Positions 42,826-50,947 of a stretch of DNA of 64,000 bases are shown in pieces. The notes under the pieces were generated by a model. The model saw nothing but the letters and a program-made list of their open reading frames with translations. It did not search any database and was not told where the DNA came from. The DNA lies in contig CAYGOT010000011.1 of NCBI GenBank assembly GCA_964351595.1, forward strand, positions 35,337 through 99,336. The letters are read 5' to 3'. This DNA comes from UBA6059 sp964351595. GTDB lineage: Bacteria > Bacteroidota > Bacteroidia > Cytophagales > Cyclobacteriaceae. Position 1 is the first letter of the stretch, and every line of letters begins with the position of its first letter. A program made the position numbers and the translations under genes.

Positions 42826-43335
42826 TCAGAAAATATACTTGACCGTGATTGCGGCATCCCAAAACCTCGTCTTAGTATAGCGCATTCCGAAGAAGTTGAA
42901 ATAAGGTTTGAGATCAAAGCTTGCGGTCATGGGGATACTAAATATCCTATATTCCAGGCCGATGAGACCGTCTATCCCCATGGCATAAAAGCTCTTGTTG
43001 GTGTAAAAGAACTGATCCGGATTTTGAGGATCCAGCGCTTTGCGGTAGCCGAAATATTTTTCATAGCCCAGGTGAGCCCCCGCTCCGTAGTAGAGGAAGA
43101 ATTGGTCGTTGAAGCTAAACTGTAAGGGTGTGTGATGTACATATAAACCCGTCACCTGGATCCCATCATTTCTTCCTGTAAGCATGAACTCAAAAGCATG
43201 CTCATCCTTAATGAACTTCTTGTAGGTCAATCCCGCAGAATGCCCCAGCCGCAAACCTGCCGACTGCTCATACTGCTGTGCCATACTCGCTACCGCAAAG
43301 CATAGCCCTACCATGGTTAGTGCGATACTCTTCAT
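42826..43335 (-). CDS. small outer-membrane beta-barrel protein
   Basis: A 169-residue protein with a signal peptide (MKSIALTMVGLCFAVASMAQ). About eight amphipathic strands follow (LRLGHSAGLTYKKF, FEFMLTGRNDGIQVTGLYVHH, FFLYYGAGAHLGYE ...), ending DAAITVKYIF with a terminal Phe. Only 7 bases separate it from the next barrel gene and its start is 1 base from the DUF4097 stop. Function unknown beyond a barrel or porin-like fold. Confidence 0.75.
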   Translation of the reverse strand: MKSIALTMVGLCFAVASMAQQYEQSAGLRLGHSAGLTYKKFIKDEHAFEFMLTGRNDGIQVTGLYVHHTPLQFSFNDQFFLYYGAGAHLGYEKYFGYRKALDPQNPDQFFYTNKSFYAMGIDGLIGLEYRIFSIPMTASFDLKPYFNFFGMRYTKTRFWDAAITVKYIF

Positions 43336-43336
43336 C

Positions 43337-44494
43337 TTAGTTCTTTCTTTGTTTGGTGGTATAGGGTACTGGTTCTTCCAGCGTGATGATCAAATCACCA
43401 TTGTCAATTTCGACATCTACTGTTTTCGATCCATTGCCCTGGCCATATATACCTGAAATCCGAACGTTCTTATTGTCGTCTTCATCTTCCACAGATTGGA
43501 ATTCAGCCATTGCGGTAGGAAGAATAATGCGCTCCTGTCTACCGAATAAATCAATTCTAAAATTGGATAATGGATCGAAATTGAGTTGAACATCAGCCGT
43601 ACGACCATTAATTCGGATACGGGAAAAACTGGCCATCACCGTGCTGATATCAAGTTCACCGTAAAGCAGATCTATATCTGTACTTTCAAACAGTTGCCCG
43701 ATCTGGAGATCAGAAAAATTGGCCTTACCAGCGATGTAGCCAACCTCATCAAGTCTCATTTCATCATTGCGCGAATCCAACCTGAGACTACTGACATCTT
43801 GAATATACACCTCCGATGACGTGCTCTCCAAGTCAAGCTGGGAAGCACGATTAATATCCAACTCACCACCTTTCAAGTTGATCCTTGCTTCACGAATCGC
43901 ACGAATATTGGCTCGTCCATAGCCCAAGGTGAGGTCCAGGGGCGCTTCAAGATTGCTTGCCCTGAAGTCTCCATGGCTAAGGTCTACCAGTAGCTTACCA
44001 CTGTGTTGATTTATATAGATGTTCCCAAATCTATTGATTAGCTCCACAGTAGACTTAGCAGGTACATAGATCTCGTAATCTACCGTAATACGACTTTTGC
44101 TGATTAATGTCTTGGAAGCGTCAGAGACGCTATTCCATAATTCTTTGAATACACCAGAATTTCGATCAAAAACGGTTTCGATAGTCAAAAAATTGGCTGT
44201 GTTATTGAAGTCGAAATCCACTCTGTCCATCAGCTTCTCTACGGCATCATCATTTTTGCCGTAGGCGGTGATCTGGATATTGATGGCCACACTATCCCTG
44301 TCCCAGGAGTTGAGTATGACCTGACCGTATTTATTACTTAGGTCAATCGTCACATTACTCCTAACTTTAAACCCGCGCTCGATCACTTTGGTCAATCGGG
44401 TATCATCATCTCTATCTTTATTTCCTAGGATGCCGGCCCAGCCGACTCCATATAGATAGAGGCTAAAGATTAATATGCTGGTCAGCTTCTTCAT
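43337..44494 (-). CDS. exported DUF4097 (adhesin-like beta-solenoid) protein
   Basis: A 385-residue protein: signal peptide (about 1-20), then NVTIDLSNKYGQVILNSWDRD, the usual start of DUF4097/GIN-type repeats. Many parallel strands follow (VELINRFGNIYINQHSGKL, LDLTLGYGRANIRAI, INLKGGELDINRASQ), and a final VDVEIDNGDLIITLEEP. Proteins of this sort are commonly encoded after anti-sigma factors in Bacteroidota and may be part of the envelope response. Its start lies 32 bases inside the anti-sigma gene. Confidence 0.75.
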   Translation of the reverse strand: MKKLTSILIFSLYLYGVGWAGILGNKDRDDDTRLTKVIERGFKVRSNVTIDLSNKYGQVILNSWDRDSVAINIQITAYGKNDDAVEKLMDRVDFDFNNTANFLTIETVFDRNSGVFKELWNSVSDASKTLISKSRITVDYEIYVPAKSTVELINRFGNIYINQHSGKLLVDLSHGDFRASNLEAPLDLTLGYGRANIRAIREARINLKGGELDINRASQLDLESTSSEVYIQDVSSLRLDSRNDEMRLDEVGYIAGKANFSDLQIGQLFESTDIDLLYGELDISTVMASFSRIRINGRTADVQLNFDPLSNFRIDLFGRQERIILPTAMAEFQSVEDEDDNKNVRISGIYGQGNGSKTVDVEIDNGDLIITLEEPVPYTTKQRKN

Positions 44495-44999
44495 CTTTCC
44501 CTTCGTCTATTTCTTGTAATATTCTCTCTAACATGGTCAATCGAATTTTGTAGTTGGCGATCATTGCCTCCACTACTTCCTGATTGTCCGCATTATCCTT
44601 TAAGTCTTGCTTCAGGTCATCGTATGCCTCATTGAGCATCTCAATATCTGCCTTATAAAAGTCATTGTCCGGTATGCTGGTCTGTATGATTGACAGCTTC
44701 TCAGCAATGAGGTCATTATAGAAGGCTTCTGCCTCGGCTAGCTCAGGCGAGATTCTATAGAGCATCATTTCTTCGCCCCCTCCAGTACGAGACTGCATGA
44801 GTACCGCCAGCGCTGTGGCCGAGATCAGTAGCAGAACGGCTGCTGCTCGCCATATATATCTGAACGGACTCTTTGATTGCTGCTTATGCTCCTGATCAAG
44901 TCGCTGATCGATACCTTCCCAAAGACCCGACAAGTCTTCATCATAGACATCAAAGCGCTCTCGCTTTTCATCTACATATTTTTTCAATTCATCACCCAT
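44463..44999 (-). CDS. anti-sigma-factor-like single-pass membrane protein
   Basis: A 178-residue protein: a charged cytoplasmic N-terminus (~48 residues, LWEGIDQRLDQEHKQQ), a membrane helix (about 52-68), then an acidic periplasmic helical domain (NDLIAEKLSIIQTSI, LNEAYDDLKQDLKDN, MLERILQEIDEGKDEE). This matches the anti-sigma position and topology in Bacteroidota ECF operons; there is no zinc-type HxxxCxxC motif. The gene overlaps the sigma gene by 8 bases and the DUF4097 gene by 32. Confidence 0.72.
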   Translation of the reverse strand: MGDELKKYVDEKRERFDVYDEDLSGLWEGIDQRLDQEHKQQSKSPFRYIWRAAAVLLLISATALAVLMQSRTGGGEEMMLYRISPELAEAEAFYNDLIAEKLSIIQTSIPDNDFYKADIEMLNEAYDDLKQDLKDNADNQEVVEAMIANYKIRLTMLERILQEIDEGKDEEADQHINL

Positions 45000-45576
45000 A
45001 GCTCATGCTATTATCATCCGTCAATAAATTCCTTATTTTGGCTTTCGCCTTGCTATACTGCGCTTTAGACGCAGACTCAGTCACACCGAGTATCTCACCA
45101 ATCTCCTTGTGATCATATCCTTCAAAAAGGTATAAGTTCAACACCGTGCGACAGCCTTCTGAAATCTGATCAATCGCTTTCATAATCCGCTTCGCCTCAT
45201 ATCGCTGAAAGTCCGTGTCTTCGGTCTCCTCGACATAATCCGTTCGCTCATCAATCTGCACCATGTTTAGCTTTTTCTTCCTCAGCATATTGATACACTT
45301 ATTGACCACAATCCGCTTGATCCACGCGCTAAAAAGACTCTCGTTTTCCAAGGTGTGAATCTTCAGAAAGGCATCCACAAAGGCGTCTTGTAAGGCATCC
45401 TTTGCTTCGTCCTCATCTCCCATCAGACGCCTACAGATATTGTACATCGCTTTTGCATACAGCCCGTACAGCTCACTTTGCGCCCTGCGGTCACCCTCCT
45501 TGCTCTTGATGACCAAATACTTGTGGATCGTTTGTTGTCCCGAATCCAAATTATCTTGATTTTGGTCTAAAGACAT
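44992..45576 (-). CDS. ECF-type RNA polymerase sigma factor
   Basis: A 194-residue sigma-70-family protein. Region 2 is seen in ELYGLYAKAMYNICRRLMGDEDEAKDALQDAFVDAFLKI, and region 4 in LNLYLFEGYDHKEIGEILGVTESASKAQYSKAKAKI. I start it at 45576 (MSLDQNQD); the open frame goes to 45789 through the end of the methyltransferase gene, where it has no sigma character. It directs RNA polymerase to its own small regulon and is probably held by the overlapping anti-sigma protein. The promoter element at 2748 and 3699 has ECF form, but no link to this sigma is shown. Confidence 0.9.
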   Translation of the reverse strand: MSLDQNQDNLDSGQQTIHKYLVIKSKEGDRRAQSELYGLYAKAMYNICRRLMGDEDEAKDALQDAFVDAFLKIHTLENESLFSAWIKRIVVNKCINMLRKKKLNMVQIDERTDYVEETEDTDFQRYEAKRIMKAIDQISEGCRTVLNLYLFEGYDHKEIGEILGVTESASKAQYSKAKAKIRNLLTDDNSMSYG

Positions 45577-45611
45577 GGGGCCATGGTCAAGGTTTCCATC
45601 GGGCTCATTTT

Positions 45612-46244
45612 TTATGCACTTTTCTGGTAAGTAGATGAAAAAATGAACGAGGCGTAATAAGATTGGCTTGTCTTGAGTCGGTACCCCAATTGTGTCAAGA
45701 GGTCTTGGAAGTCCTCCAGCTTGTGCGCTTGTAACCCTACAGCAACTGAAAAAAATAGGTACATGATCGAAAGTAGAGATTTTTGCCAAATCTTTTTCCA
45801 GTCTTTGCTAACCTGAAAATCCGCGATGATCCAGATTCCGTTGACATTGAGTTGATTGCTGAGCGTTGAGAATACATGCTTCAAAGCCACCCCTTCAAAG
45901 CAGTCCAGAAAAAACTGGGTAATGATGACATCATAAGCCTTCTGCCTGCAATACTCCTCAATGGGCTGGCATATAAAGTGGATATGCAAGCCATCACCCT
46001 TTCTGTGTCTGGCTATGTCGATCATGGCCTCTGAGGCTTCTATATAATCAATATGCAAGTCACTTATCTTGCATGCTGACAAGTACTCGAGCACTTTGCC
46101 TGTGCCTCCACCAACAATGAGTACGTGACTGCCTGGTGGAATTTCGGATAAGCCAAATTTCTGTGCCCGCATAATCGATTTTCCGAAAATGACCCGAGCC
46201 AGTGCGTCGTAATGTCTCGCGATACGATCATAGCCGCTAGGCAT
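45612..46244 (-). CDS. class I SAM-dependent methyltransferase
   Basis: A 210-residue Rossmann methyltransferase: YDRIARHYDALARVIFG at the N-terminus, motif I VLIVGGGTGKVLEYL, motif II-like DYIEASEAMIDIARHR, and motif IV DVIITQFFLDCF. A hydrophobic segment near residues 155-175 (LLSIMYLFFSVAVGL) is unusual and suggests association with the membrane or a lipid-like substrate. It overlaps the upstream UbiA-like gene by 8 bases, so the two may act on the same prenylated or lipid substrate. Confidence 0.8.
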   Translation of the reverse strand: MPSGYDRIARHYDALARVIFGKSIMRAQKFGLSEIPPGSHVLIVGGGTGKVLEYLSACKISDLHIDYIEASEAMIDIARHRKGDGLHIHFICQPIEEYCRQKAYDVIITQFFLDCFEGVALKHVFSTLSNQLNVNGIWIIADFQVSKDWKKIWQKSLLSIMYLFFSVAVGLQAHKLEDFQDLLTQLGYRLKTSQSYYASFIFSSTYQKSA

Positions 46245-47082
46245 AAATCAAGTAGAGCAACGGTAAAAAAAAGATCCCATCCCCAAGAATTCTGTAATTC
46301 TCGCTGCGCTCAAAAACAGCGGGGCGCAGATGTAGTGCGGCCAAAGTTCCTGTCATCAGTAGCAGTATCCAGAACATAAGGTTCGAAGGATTACCGAACA
46401 GTACCCAAGCCACAAGGGTTACTGTAACGGTCAACAATACATCGATGACCGCTTTGGTGGTCTTGGTGCCAAACCGAATAGAGATCGATTGAAACCCATT
46501 TTGCTTGTCGAGCTGGTAGTCATAAAGCGAAAAAAGCAACAAGTTGGTCAAGGCCACCAAAAAAACTCCGACGACCAGTCTCCATTCTCCTGCACCTGGT
46601 AATTGTGGTAACAACGACATGGGAGCCAAAAACACACCGGCGGTATACCCCAGCGCAACAAAAACTTCTTTGGCCCAAAAGGTGGTAAATCTCACCAGCA
46701 TGAAATAGATGACAATATTGGCAGCAGCAGTCACCCCCCATAAAATGACCTGAGCCGGAAGTAGAAAAATGCTACCTATCCCGATCAATATGGAAACGAT
46801 ACTTGAATACACGATCTGTTTGCGGTAGCGCCTATGTATCAAATGTCGGTGAGAAAGCTGATCCTGCAGCGCTCTTTCTCCATCCATCAGGTGGTCAAAG
46901 GTGTAGATTAACCACACGGCGATGAACAAGCAAAGTTGGACGGGCCATGTGAGCGAGACACCAAAGTACTTGGCCATGGCTGTACTTAGTATGACAGCAC
47001 CGATAGCAATGTCGATCGAAAGTGACTGAAATAACCGATATGCCTTGAAAATCACTGAGCCAAGTACATAAAAAAAGCCCAT
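46237..47082 (-). CDS. UbiA-like polytopic membrane protein
   Basis: A 281-residue protein with about eight helices. The loop YTFDHLMDGERALQD (D-x-x-x-D-like) after the second helix and a late LYDYQLDKQNGFQSISIRFGTKTTKA resemble the two Asp-rich prenyl-diphosphate sites of UbiA prenyltransferases, though both are degenerate. The annotated ATG (47080-47082) lies inside the terminator hairpin that follows atpG, so the true start may be a later GTG/TTG codon such as the GTG nine codons on. Prenyltransfer activity is unproven. It overlaps the methyltransferase gene. Confidence 0.65.
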   Translation of the reverse strand: MGFFYVLGSVIFKAYRLFQSLSIDIAIGAVILSTAMAKYFGVSLTWPVQLCLFIAVWLIYTFDHLMDGERALQDQLSHRHLIHRRYRKQIVYSSIVSILIGIGSIFLLPAQVILWGVTAAANIVIYFMLVRFTTFWAKEVFVALGYTAGVFLAPMSLLPQLPGAGEWRLVVGVFLVALTNLLLFSLYDYQLDKQNGFQSISIRFGTKTTKAVIDVLLTVTVTLVAWVLFGNPSNLMFWILLLMTGTLAALHLRPAVFERSENYRILGDGIFFLPLLYLIYA

Positions 47083-47093
47083 AAATGGGCTTT
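47071..47093 (-). terminator. intrinsic terminator of the atp operon
   Basis: On the minus strand AAAGCCCAT pairs with ATGGGCTTT (forward 47085-47093 and 47074-47082) and is followed by T's (forward A-run 47071-47076). It lies 24 bases after the atpG stop and contains the apparent start codon of the UbiA-like gene. Confidence 0.85.
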
Positions 47094-47116
47094 AAACAAT
47101 AAGTATTTTACGGACC

Positions 47117-48001
47117 TTAACCGTTCTTCAGCGCATCAGCACCACCCACGATCTCAAGGATTTCCTTGGTAATGGCAGCTTGACGGGTTCTGTTATAGGT
47201 CAACTTCAGCTGCTTGAGTAGTTCACCAGCGTTATCTGTTGCCTGACCCATAGCAGTCATTCGCGCCCCTTGCTCCGCAGCATTGGACTCCAGCAAAGCT
47301 TTGTACAACTGGATTTTCAAAGAGTTAGGAATTAAGTCGCGGACAATTTCCTCACGAGATGGCTCATAGATATAATCCGTCTCTGACACGTCACCTTCAG
47401 ACTCTTCTGGTGGTGCAATAGGAAGGAATTGTTCGGTTTGAAGTGTCTGTGTTGCCACATTCTTAAACTCATTGTAGATGAGGTCTACGCGATCGTATAC
47501 CTGACCCTCAAAGTCCTTCATAACGCTCTCAGCGATAACCTTCACATCATCAAACTGCAAATGATGCATGGTCTCCCAATAGTCATCCACAAGCTTATAA
47601 CCACGCTTCCGAAAGTAGTCATATGACCTTTTACCAATTGGAAGTATAGTCAGATTGCCGCTACTCTGAGCGTGAGCATAGTTTTTCTTAATGTGGGCAA
47701 CTGTTGCCTTAAATACGTTGCTATTGAATGCGCCACATAAGCCTCGATCCGAGGAGACAACCATGATCAACACGCGCTCTGTCCCCCTGTCAACTGAAAA
47801 GACTGATGGATCATCATCGGATGCTGCTCCACTCACGTTTCTAAGAATAGTGTTTAGCTTAAGTGCATAAGGTCTCATCTGTAGGATTCGATCCTGAGCA
47901 CGTCTCAACTTAGCAGCCGCCACCATTTTCATGGCCTTGGTTATCTGCTGGGTCGAATTGACCGAGCTGATTCTATTCTTTACTTCTTTTAAGTTCGGCA
48001 T
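47117..48001 (-). CDS. atpG: ATP synthase subunit gamma
   Basis: A 294-residue protein with the conserved N-terminal helix (LKEVKNRISSVNSTQQITKAMKMVAAAKLRRAQ) and C-terminal helix (EQGARMTAMGQATDNAGELLKQLKLTYNRTRQAAITKEILEIVGGADAL). These form the rotating coiled coil in the F1 head. The central part carries an acidic insertion (EESEGDVSETDYIYEP, about 200-215), not present in E. coli but common in Bacteroidota. It is the last gene of the operon; atpD and atpC are absent. Confidence 0.96.
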   Translation of the reverse strand: MPNLKEVKNRISSVNSTQQITKAMKMVAAAKLRRAQDRILQMRPYALKLNTILRNVSGAASDDDPSVFSVDRGTERVLIMVVSSDRGLCGAFNSNVFKATVAHIKKNYAHAQSSGNLTILPIGKRSYDYFRKRGYKLVDDYWETMHHLQFDDVKVIAESVMKDFEGQVYDRVDLIYNEFKNVATQTLQTEQFLPIAPPEESEGDVSETDYIYEPSREEIVRDLIPNSLKIQLYKALLESNAAEQGARMTAMGQATDNAGELLKQLKLTYNRTRQAAITKEILEIVGGADALKNG

Positions 48002-48015
48002 ACCGTGATGCTATT

Positions 48016-49596
48016 CTATTTTGTGTAATGTGCCGCCAGGCTCTTAGCTGTATCCGCCAACACACCTGTAATCTTATCATCGATCTTTCCTGAAGCTAAC
48101 TGCTCAAGTACTCCACCATGCTTTGATCTCATCTCTTGCAAAAACTCCTTCTCAAAGTCCTTTACTTTCTCAGTAGGCACCTTGTCGAGATAGCCTTTGG
48201 TAGAAGCAAATATGATGGCTACCTGATCTTCTACTCTCACAGGAGAGTACTGACCCTGCTTTAATATTTCGAGGTTCTTTCTACCCCTATCGATAATTCT
48301 CTGTGTTGCAGCATCCAAGTCAGATCCAAACTTAGCAAATGCTTCCAGCTCTCTAAACTGTGCCTGGTCCAACTTCAAAGTACCTGCTACCTTCTTCATG
48401 GACTTGATCTGAGCCGCACCACCCACACGCGATACAGAGATACCAACGTTGATCGCCGGTCTGATACCTGAGTTGAATAGGTTGGTCTCCAGGAAGATCT
48501 GTCCATCCGTAATCGAAATTACGTTAGTCGGGATATATGCCGAAACATCACCTGCCTGCGTTTCAATGATCGGAAGTGCAGTCAATGATCCACCACCCTT
48601 CACTTTCCCCTTTAGGGACTCAGGAAGGTCATTCATTTGCTGGGCAAGCTCATCACTATCAATGACCTTCGCCGCTCTCTCAAGCAATCTTGAGTGCAAG
48701 TAGAATACATCACCAGGGTATGCTTCACGTCCCGGAGGTCTTCTTAAAAGAAGCGAGACCTCACGGTAAGAAACAGCTTGCTTGGAGAGATCATCATAAA
48801 TCACCAAAGCAGGACGCCCTGTATCCCGGAAGAACTCACCTATCGCTGCACCTGTAAATGGTGCGAAGAACTGCATAGGAGCAGGATCGGATGCTGCAGC
48901 AGATACGATAGTCGTATAAGCCATAGCGCCACCCTTCTCAAGTGCCGCTACTACCTGCGCAACAGTAGAGGCTTTCTGGCCAACTGCTACATATATACAG
49001 TAGACCGTCTCGCCCCTATCGTAAAACTCTTTTTGATTAAGTATGGTGTCAATAGCCACAGCAGTCTTACCTGTCTGACGGTCACCAATGATCAACTCTC
49101 TTTGACCCCTTCCGATAGGAATCATCGAATCAATCGCCTTGATACCTGTTTGTAGCGGCTCACTTACTGGCTGACGATAGATTACCCCAGGTGCTTTACG
49201 CTCCAATGGCATTTCGAAAAGCTCGCCCTCTATTTTTCCTTTGCCATCGATTGGGTTACCAAGTGTATCAACAACGCGACCACAAATACCATCGCCTGTC
49301 TTGATTGATGCTATCTTGTTAGTACGCTTTACAGTGTCTCCTTCTTTGACATCCGAAGAATCCCCCAGTAATACAGCACCTACATTATCCTCCTCGAGGT
49401 TAAGAACTAGTGCACTGAGTCCATTTTCAAACTCAAGCAGCTCACCTGATTGGGCTTTAGTAAGTCCGTAAATTCTTGCAACACCGTCTCCTACCTGAAG
49501 CACAGTTCCTACTTCCTCAAGCTCTGCTTCTGATCTGAAGTTTGAGAGTTGTTCCCTGAGTATCGCTGATACTTCGTCTGGTCTAACTTCTGCCAT
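48016..49596 (-). CDS. atpA: ATP synthase subunit alpha
   Basis: A 526-residue F1 subunit. Walker A GDRQTGKT at 171-178, the ALVIYDDLSKQA segment (Walker B region), and VGISVSRVGGAAQ with the arginine finger are all intact. It binds nucleotide at the non-catalytic sites and completes the catalytic sites of beta. It starts 13 bases after atpH. Confidence 0.97.
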   Translation of the reverse strand: MAEVRPDEVSAILREQLSNFRSEAELEEVGTVLQVGDGVARIYGLTKAQSGELLEFENGLSALVLNLEEDNVGAVLLGDSSDVKEGDTVKRTNKIASIKTGDGICGRVVDTLGNPIDGKGKIEGELFEMPLERKAPGVIYRQPVSEPLQTGIKAIDSMIPIGRGQRELIIGDRQTGKTAVAIDTILNQKEFYDRGETVYCIYVAVGQKASTVAQVVAALEKGGAMAYTTIVSAAASDPAPMQFFAPFTGAAIGEFFRDTGRPALVIYDDLSKQAVSYREVSLLLRRPPGREAYPGDVFYLHSRLLERAAKVIDSDELAQQMNDLPESLKGKVKGGGSLTALPIIETQAGDVSAYIPTNVISITDGQIFLETNLFNSGIRPAINVGISVSRVGGAAQIKSMKKVAGTLKLDQAQFRELEAFAKFGSDLDAATQRIIDRGRKNLEILKQGQYSPVRVEDQVAIIFASTKGYLDKVPTEKVKDFEKEFLQEMRSKHGGVLEQLASGKIDDKITGVLADTAKSLAAHYTK

Positions 49597-49609
49597 GGGA
49601 TAATATTCT

Positions 49610-50149
49610 TTAGTTATTTATTAATGTATATCTCAATTCTCTCAGCTTACCGCTGACACTATCGTCAATCTTTCGATCTCCAATTTTCAATGTGAATCCT
49701 CCGATCAAGTCTTCATCAACCTGCTCCTTGAGTTCCACTTTTTTACCAGTAATTTCTTCAATGATCTGGATAAACTGCTTTCTAAGCTGAGCATCCAGTG
49801 GGATGGCTGTTCTAATTACCGCTTCTTCAATACCCTGATTAACATTATAAAGCCTTAAAAACTCCTTGGCCATGTCTTCAAGTACATACTCGCGGTTCTT
49901 CCTGGTCATGATATCGAAGATTGACATAGTCAACGCATCTACCTTACCAGAAAAAATCTTCTTAAGGATCGCCTGCTTCTTAAGATGAGGGATAATTGGG
50001 TTTTTCAGCATCAATGCAAAAGGCCTCTCCTGCTTGCATATAGATACGAATCCATCCATATCTTTTTTGACAGCATCTAGCTTGCCCTTCTCCACTGCCA
50101 ACCCTAGCAGGGGCTTTGCATATCGTATGGCAATTCTGCTATCAGACAT
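49610..50149 (-). CDS. atpH: ATP synthase subunit delta
   Basis: A 179-residue stator protein: RIAIRYAKPLLGLAVEKGKLDAV at the start, a LKNPIIPHLKKQAIL helix and the C-terminal domain ending GGFTLKIGDRKIDDSVSGKLRELR, the OSCP/delta signature. It links the b subunit to alpha at the top of F1. One base separates its start from the atpF stop. Confidence 0.94.
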   Translation of the reverse strand: MSDSRIAIRYAKPLLGLAVEKGKLDAVKKDMDGFVSICKQERPFALMLKNPIIPHLKKQAILKKIFSGKVDALTMSIFDIMTRKNREYVLEDMAKEFLRLYNVNQGIEEAVIRTAIPLDAQLRKQFIQIIEEITGKKVELKEQVDEDLIGGFTLKIGDRKIDDSVSGKLRELRYTLINN

Positions 50150-50150
50150 C

Positions 50151-50645
50151 TTAGTTTACCTTAATATCTTTTACAAACTCCTCTATCAACTTCTTCTGGG
50201 CAGTGTCCTTGGACAGGTCCTGACGAATCACTTTTTCAGCAATGTCCAATGATAAAGATGCAACCAAATTCCTCACGTCCTTCAATGCGTTCTGCTTTTC
50301 AGACTCTATGCTTTGCTTCGCATCGTTAACCATCTTCTCAGTGATCTTGGCGGTTTCAGCCTTAGCTTCTTCCTTAAGCTGATTTGCTGCGGTAGTCGCC
50401 TCTTTCAAAATCTTCTCTCTTTCGAATCTTGCTTCTTGAAGGAGGTACTCATTGTCAGCTTTCAGCTGATTCATTTCTTCTTTTGCTAACTCAGCGGCTC
50501 TCAGGGAGTCATTGATAAAGCCTTCTCGAGCGCGTAGTGCTTCGGTGATAGGCTTCCACACAAACATCGCTAGCACGGCAAAGACAACTAGAAAGACTAC
50601 TGTCTGCCAAAATATAAGTCCAATTCCGGGGGTAACTAATTCCAC
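50151..50645 (-). CDS. atpF: ATP synthase subunit b
   Basis: A 164-residue peripheral-stalk protein with an N-terminal membrane helix (about 8-28, GLIFWQTVVFLVVFAVLAMFVW) followed by a long charged helix (RAREGFINDSLRAAELAKEEMNQLKADNEYLLQEA...) that dimerises and binds delta. Single b gene, so homodimeric stator. Preceded by a strong RNA hairpin. Confidence 0.94.
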   Translation of the reverse strand: MELVTPGIGLIFWQTVVFLVVFAVLAMFVWKPITEALRAREGFINDSLRAAELAKEEMNQLKADNEYLLQEARFEREKILKEATTAANQLKEEAKAETAKITEKMVNDAKQSIESEKQNALKDVRNLVASLSLDIAEKVIRQDLSKDTAQKKLIEEFVKDIKVN

Positions 50646-50667
50646 GATAGTTCTTTTTTAGTATTAG

Positions 50668-50705
50668 ACCCAGCCCTGAGACCTAATGTCAACAGGGCCG
50701 GGCCG
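50668..50705 (-). other. RNA hairpin between atpE and atpF
   Basis: On the transcribed (minus) strand the sequence folds into a 12-bp stem, GGCCCGGCCCTG with CAGGGCTGGGTC, closed by a 14-base loop. Two of the pairs are G-U, which would not pair on the other strand; this indicates selection on the RNA. No U-run follows, so it is not an intrinsic terminator. It may protect the 3' end of a separate, abundant atpE message. Confidence 0.7.
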
Positions 50706-50712
50706 AAATAAA

Positions 50713-50916
50713 TTAATTAGTTCCGATAGACAAGAATCCAATTACTGCCGCAAATAGCGCTACACCTTCAATCAAGGCTGCAGCGATAATCATTGCGGTT
50801 TGGATTTTTCCAGCGGCTTCTGGTTGTCTAGCGATACTTTCCGTAGCTCCCTTACCGATCATACCGATACCGAGACCTGCTCCAAGTACTGCTAATCCTG
50901 CTCCAATTGCTCCCAT
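50713..50916 (-). CDS. atpE: ATP synthase subunit c
   Basis: A 67-residue two-helix proteolipid. The loop is ARQPE (30-34), and the ion-binding carboxylate is E50 in ALIEGVAL. The Na+-binding signature (Gln in helix 1 and Ser/Thr right after the Glu) is absent: the helix-1 position is I17 (GLGIG) and E50 is followed by Gly. This predicts a proton-driven ring. It is shorter than the E. coli subunit (79), with almost no N-terminal tail. Confidence 0.95.
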   Translation of the reverse strand: MGAIGAGLAVLGAGLGIGMIGKGATESIARQPEAAGKIQTAMIIAAALIEGVALFAAVIGFLSIGTN

Positions 50917-50947
50917 TACTGTTTAATTTATATGGTTAAAAAAGATT

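Noticed and set aside
45540..45600. A possible third copy of the AACC...TCT promoter element before the ECF sigma gene (minus strand TGGAAACC-N12-CCATGTCTT-N4-CCAA).
   Set aside because: Spacing fits, but only AACC, C....TCT and part of the last box match, and it would place the downstream box on the start codon.
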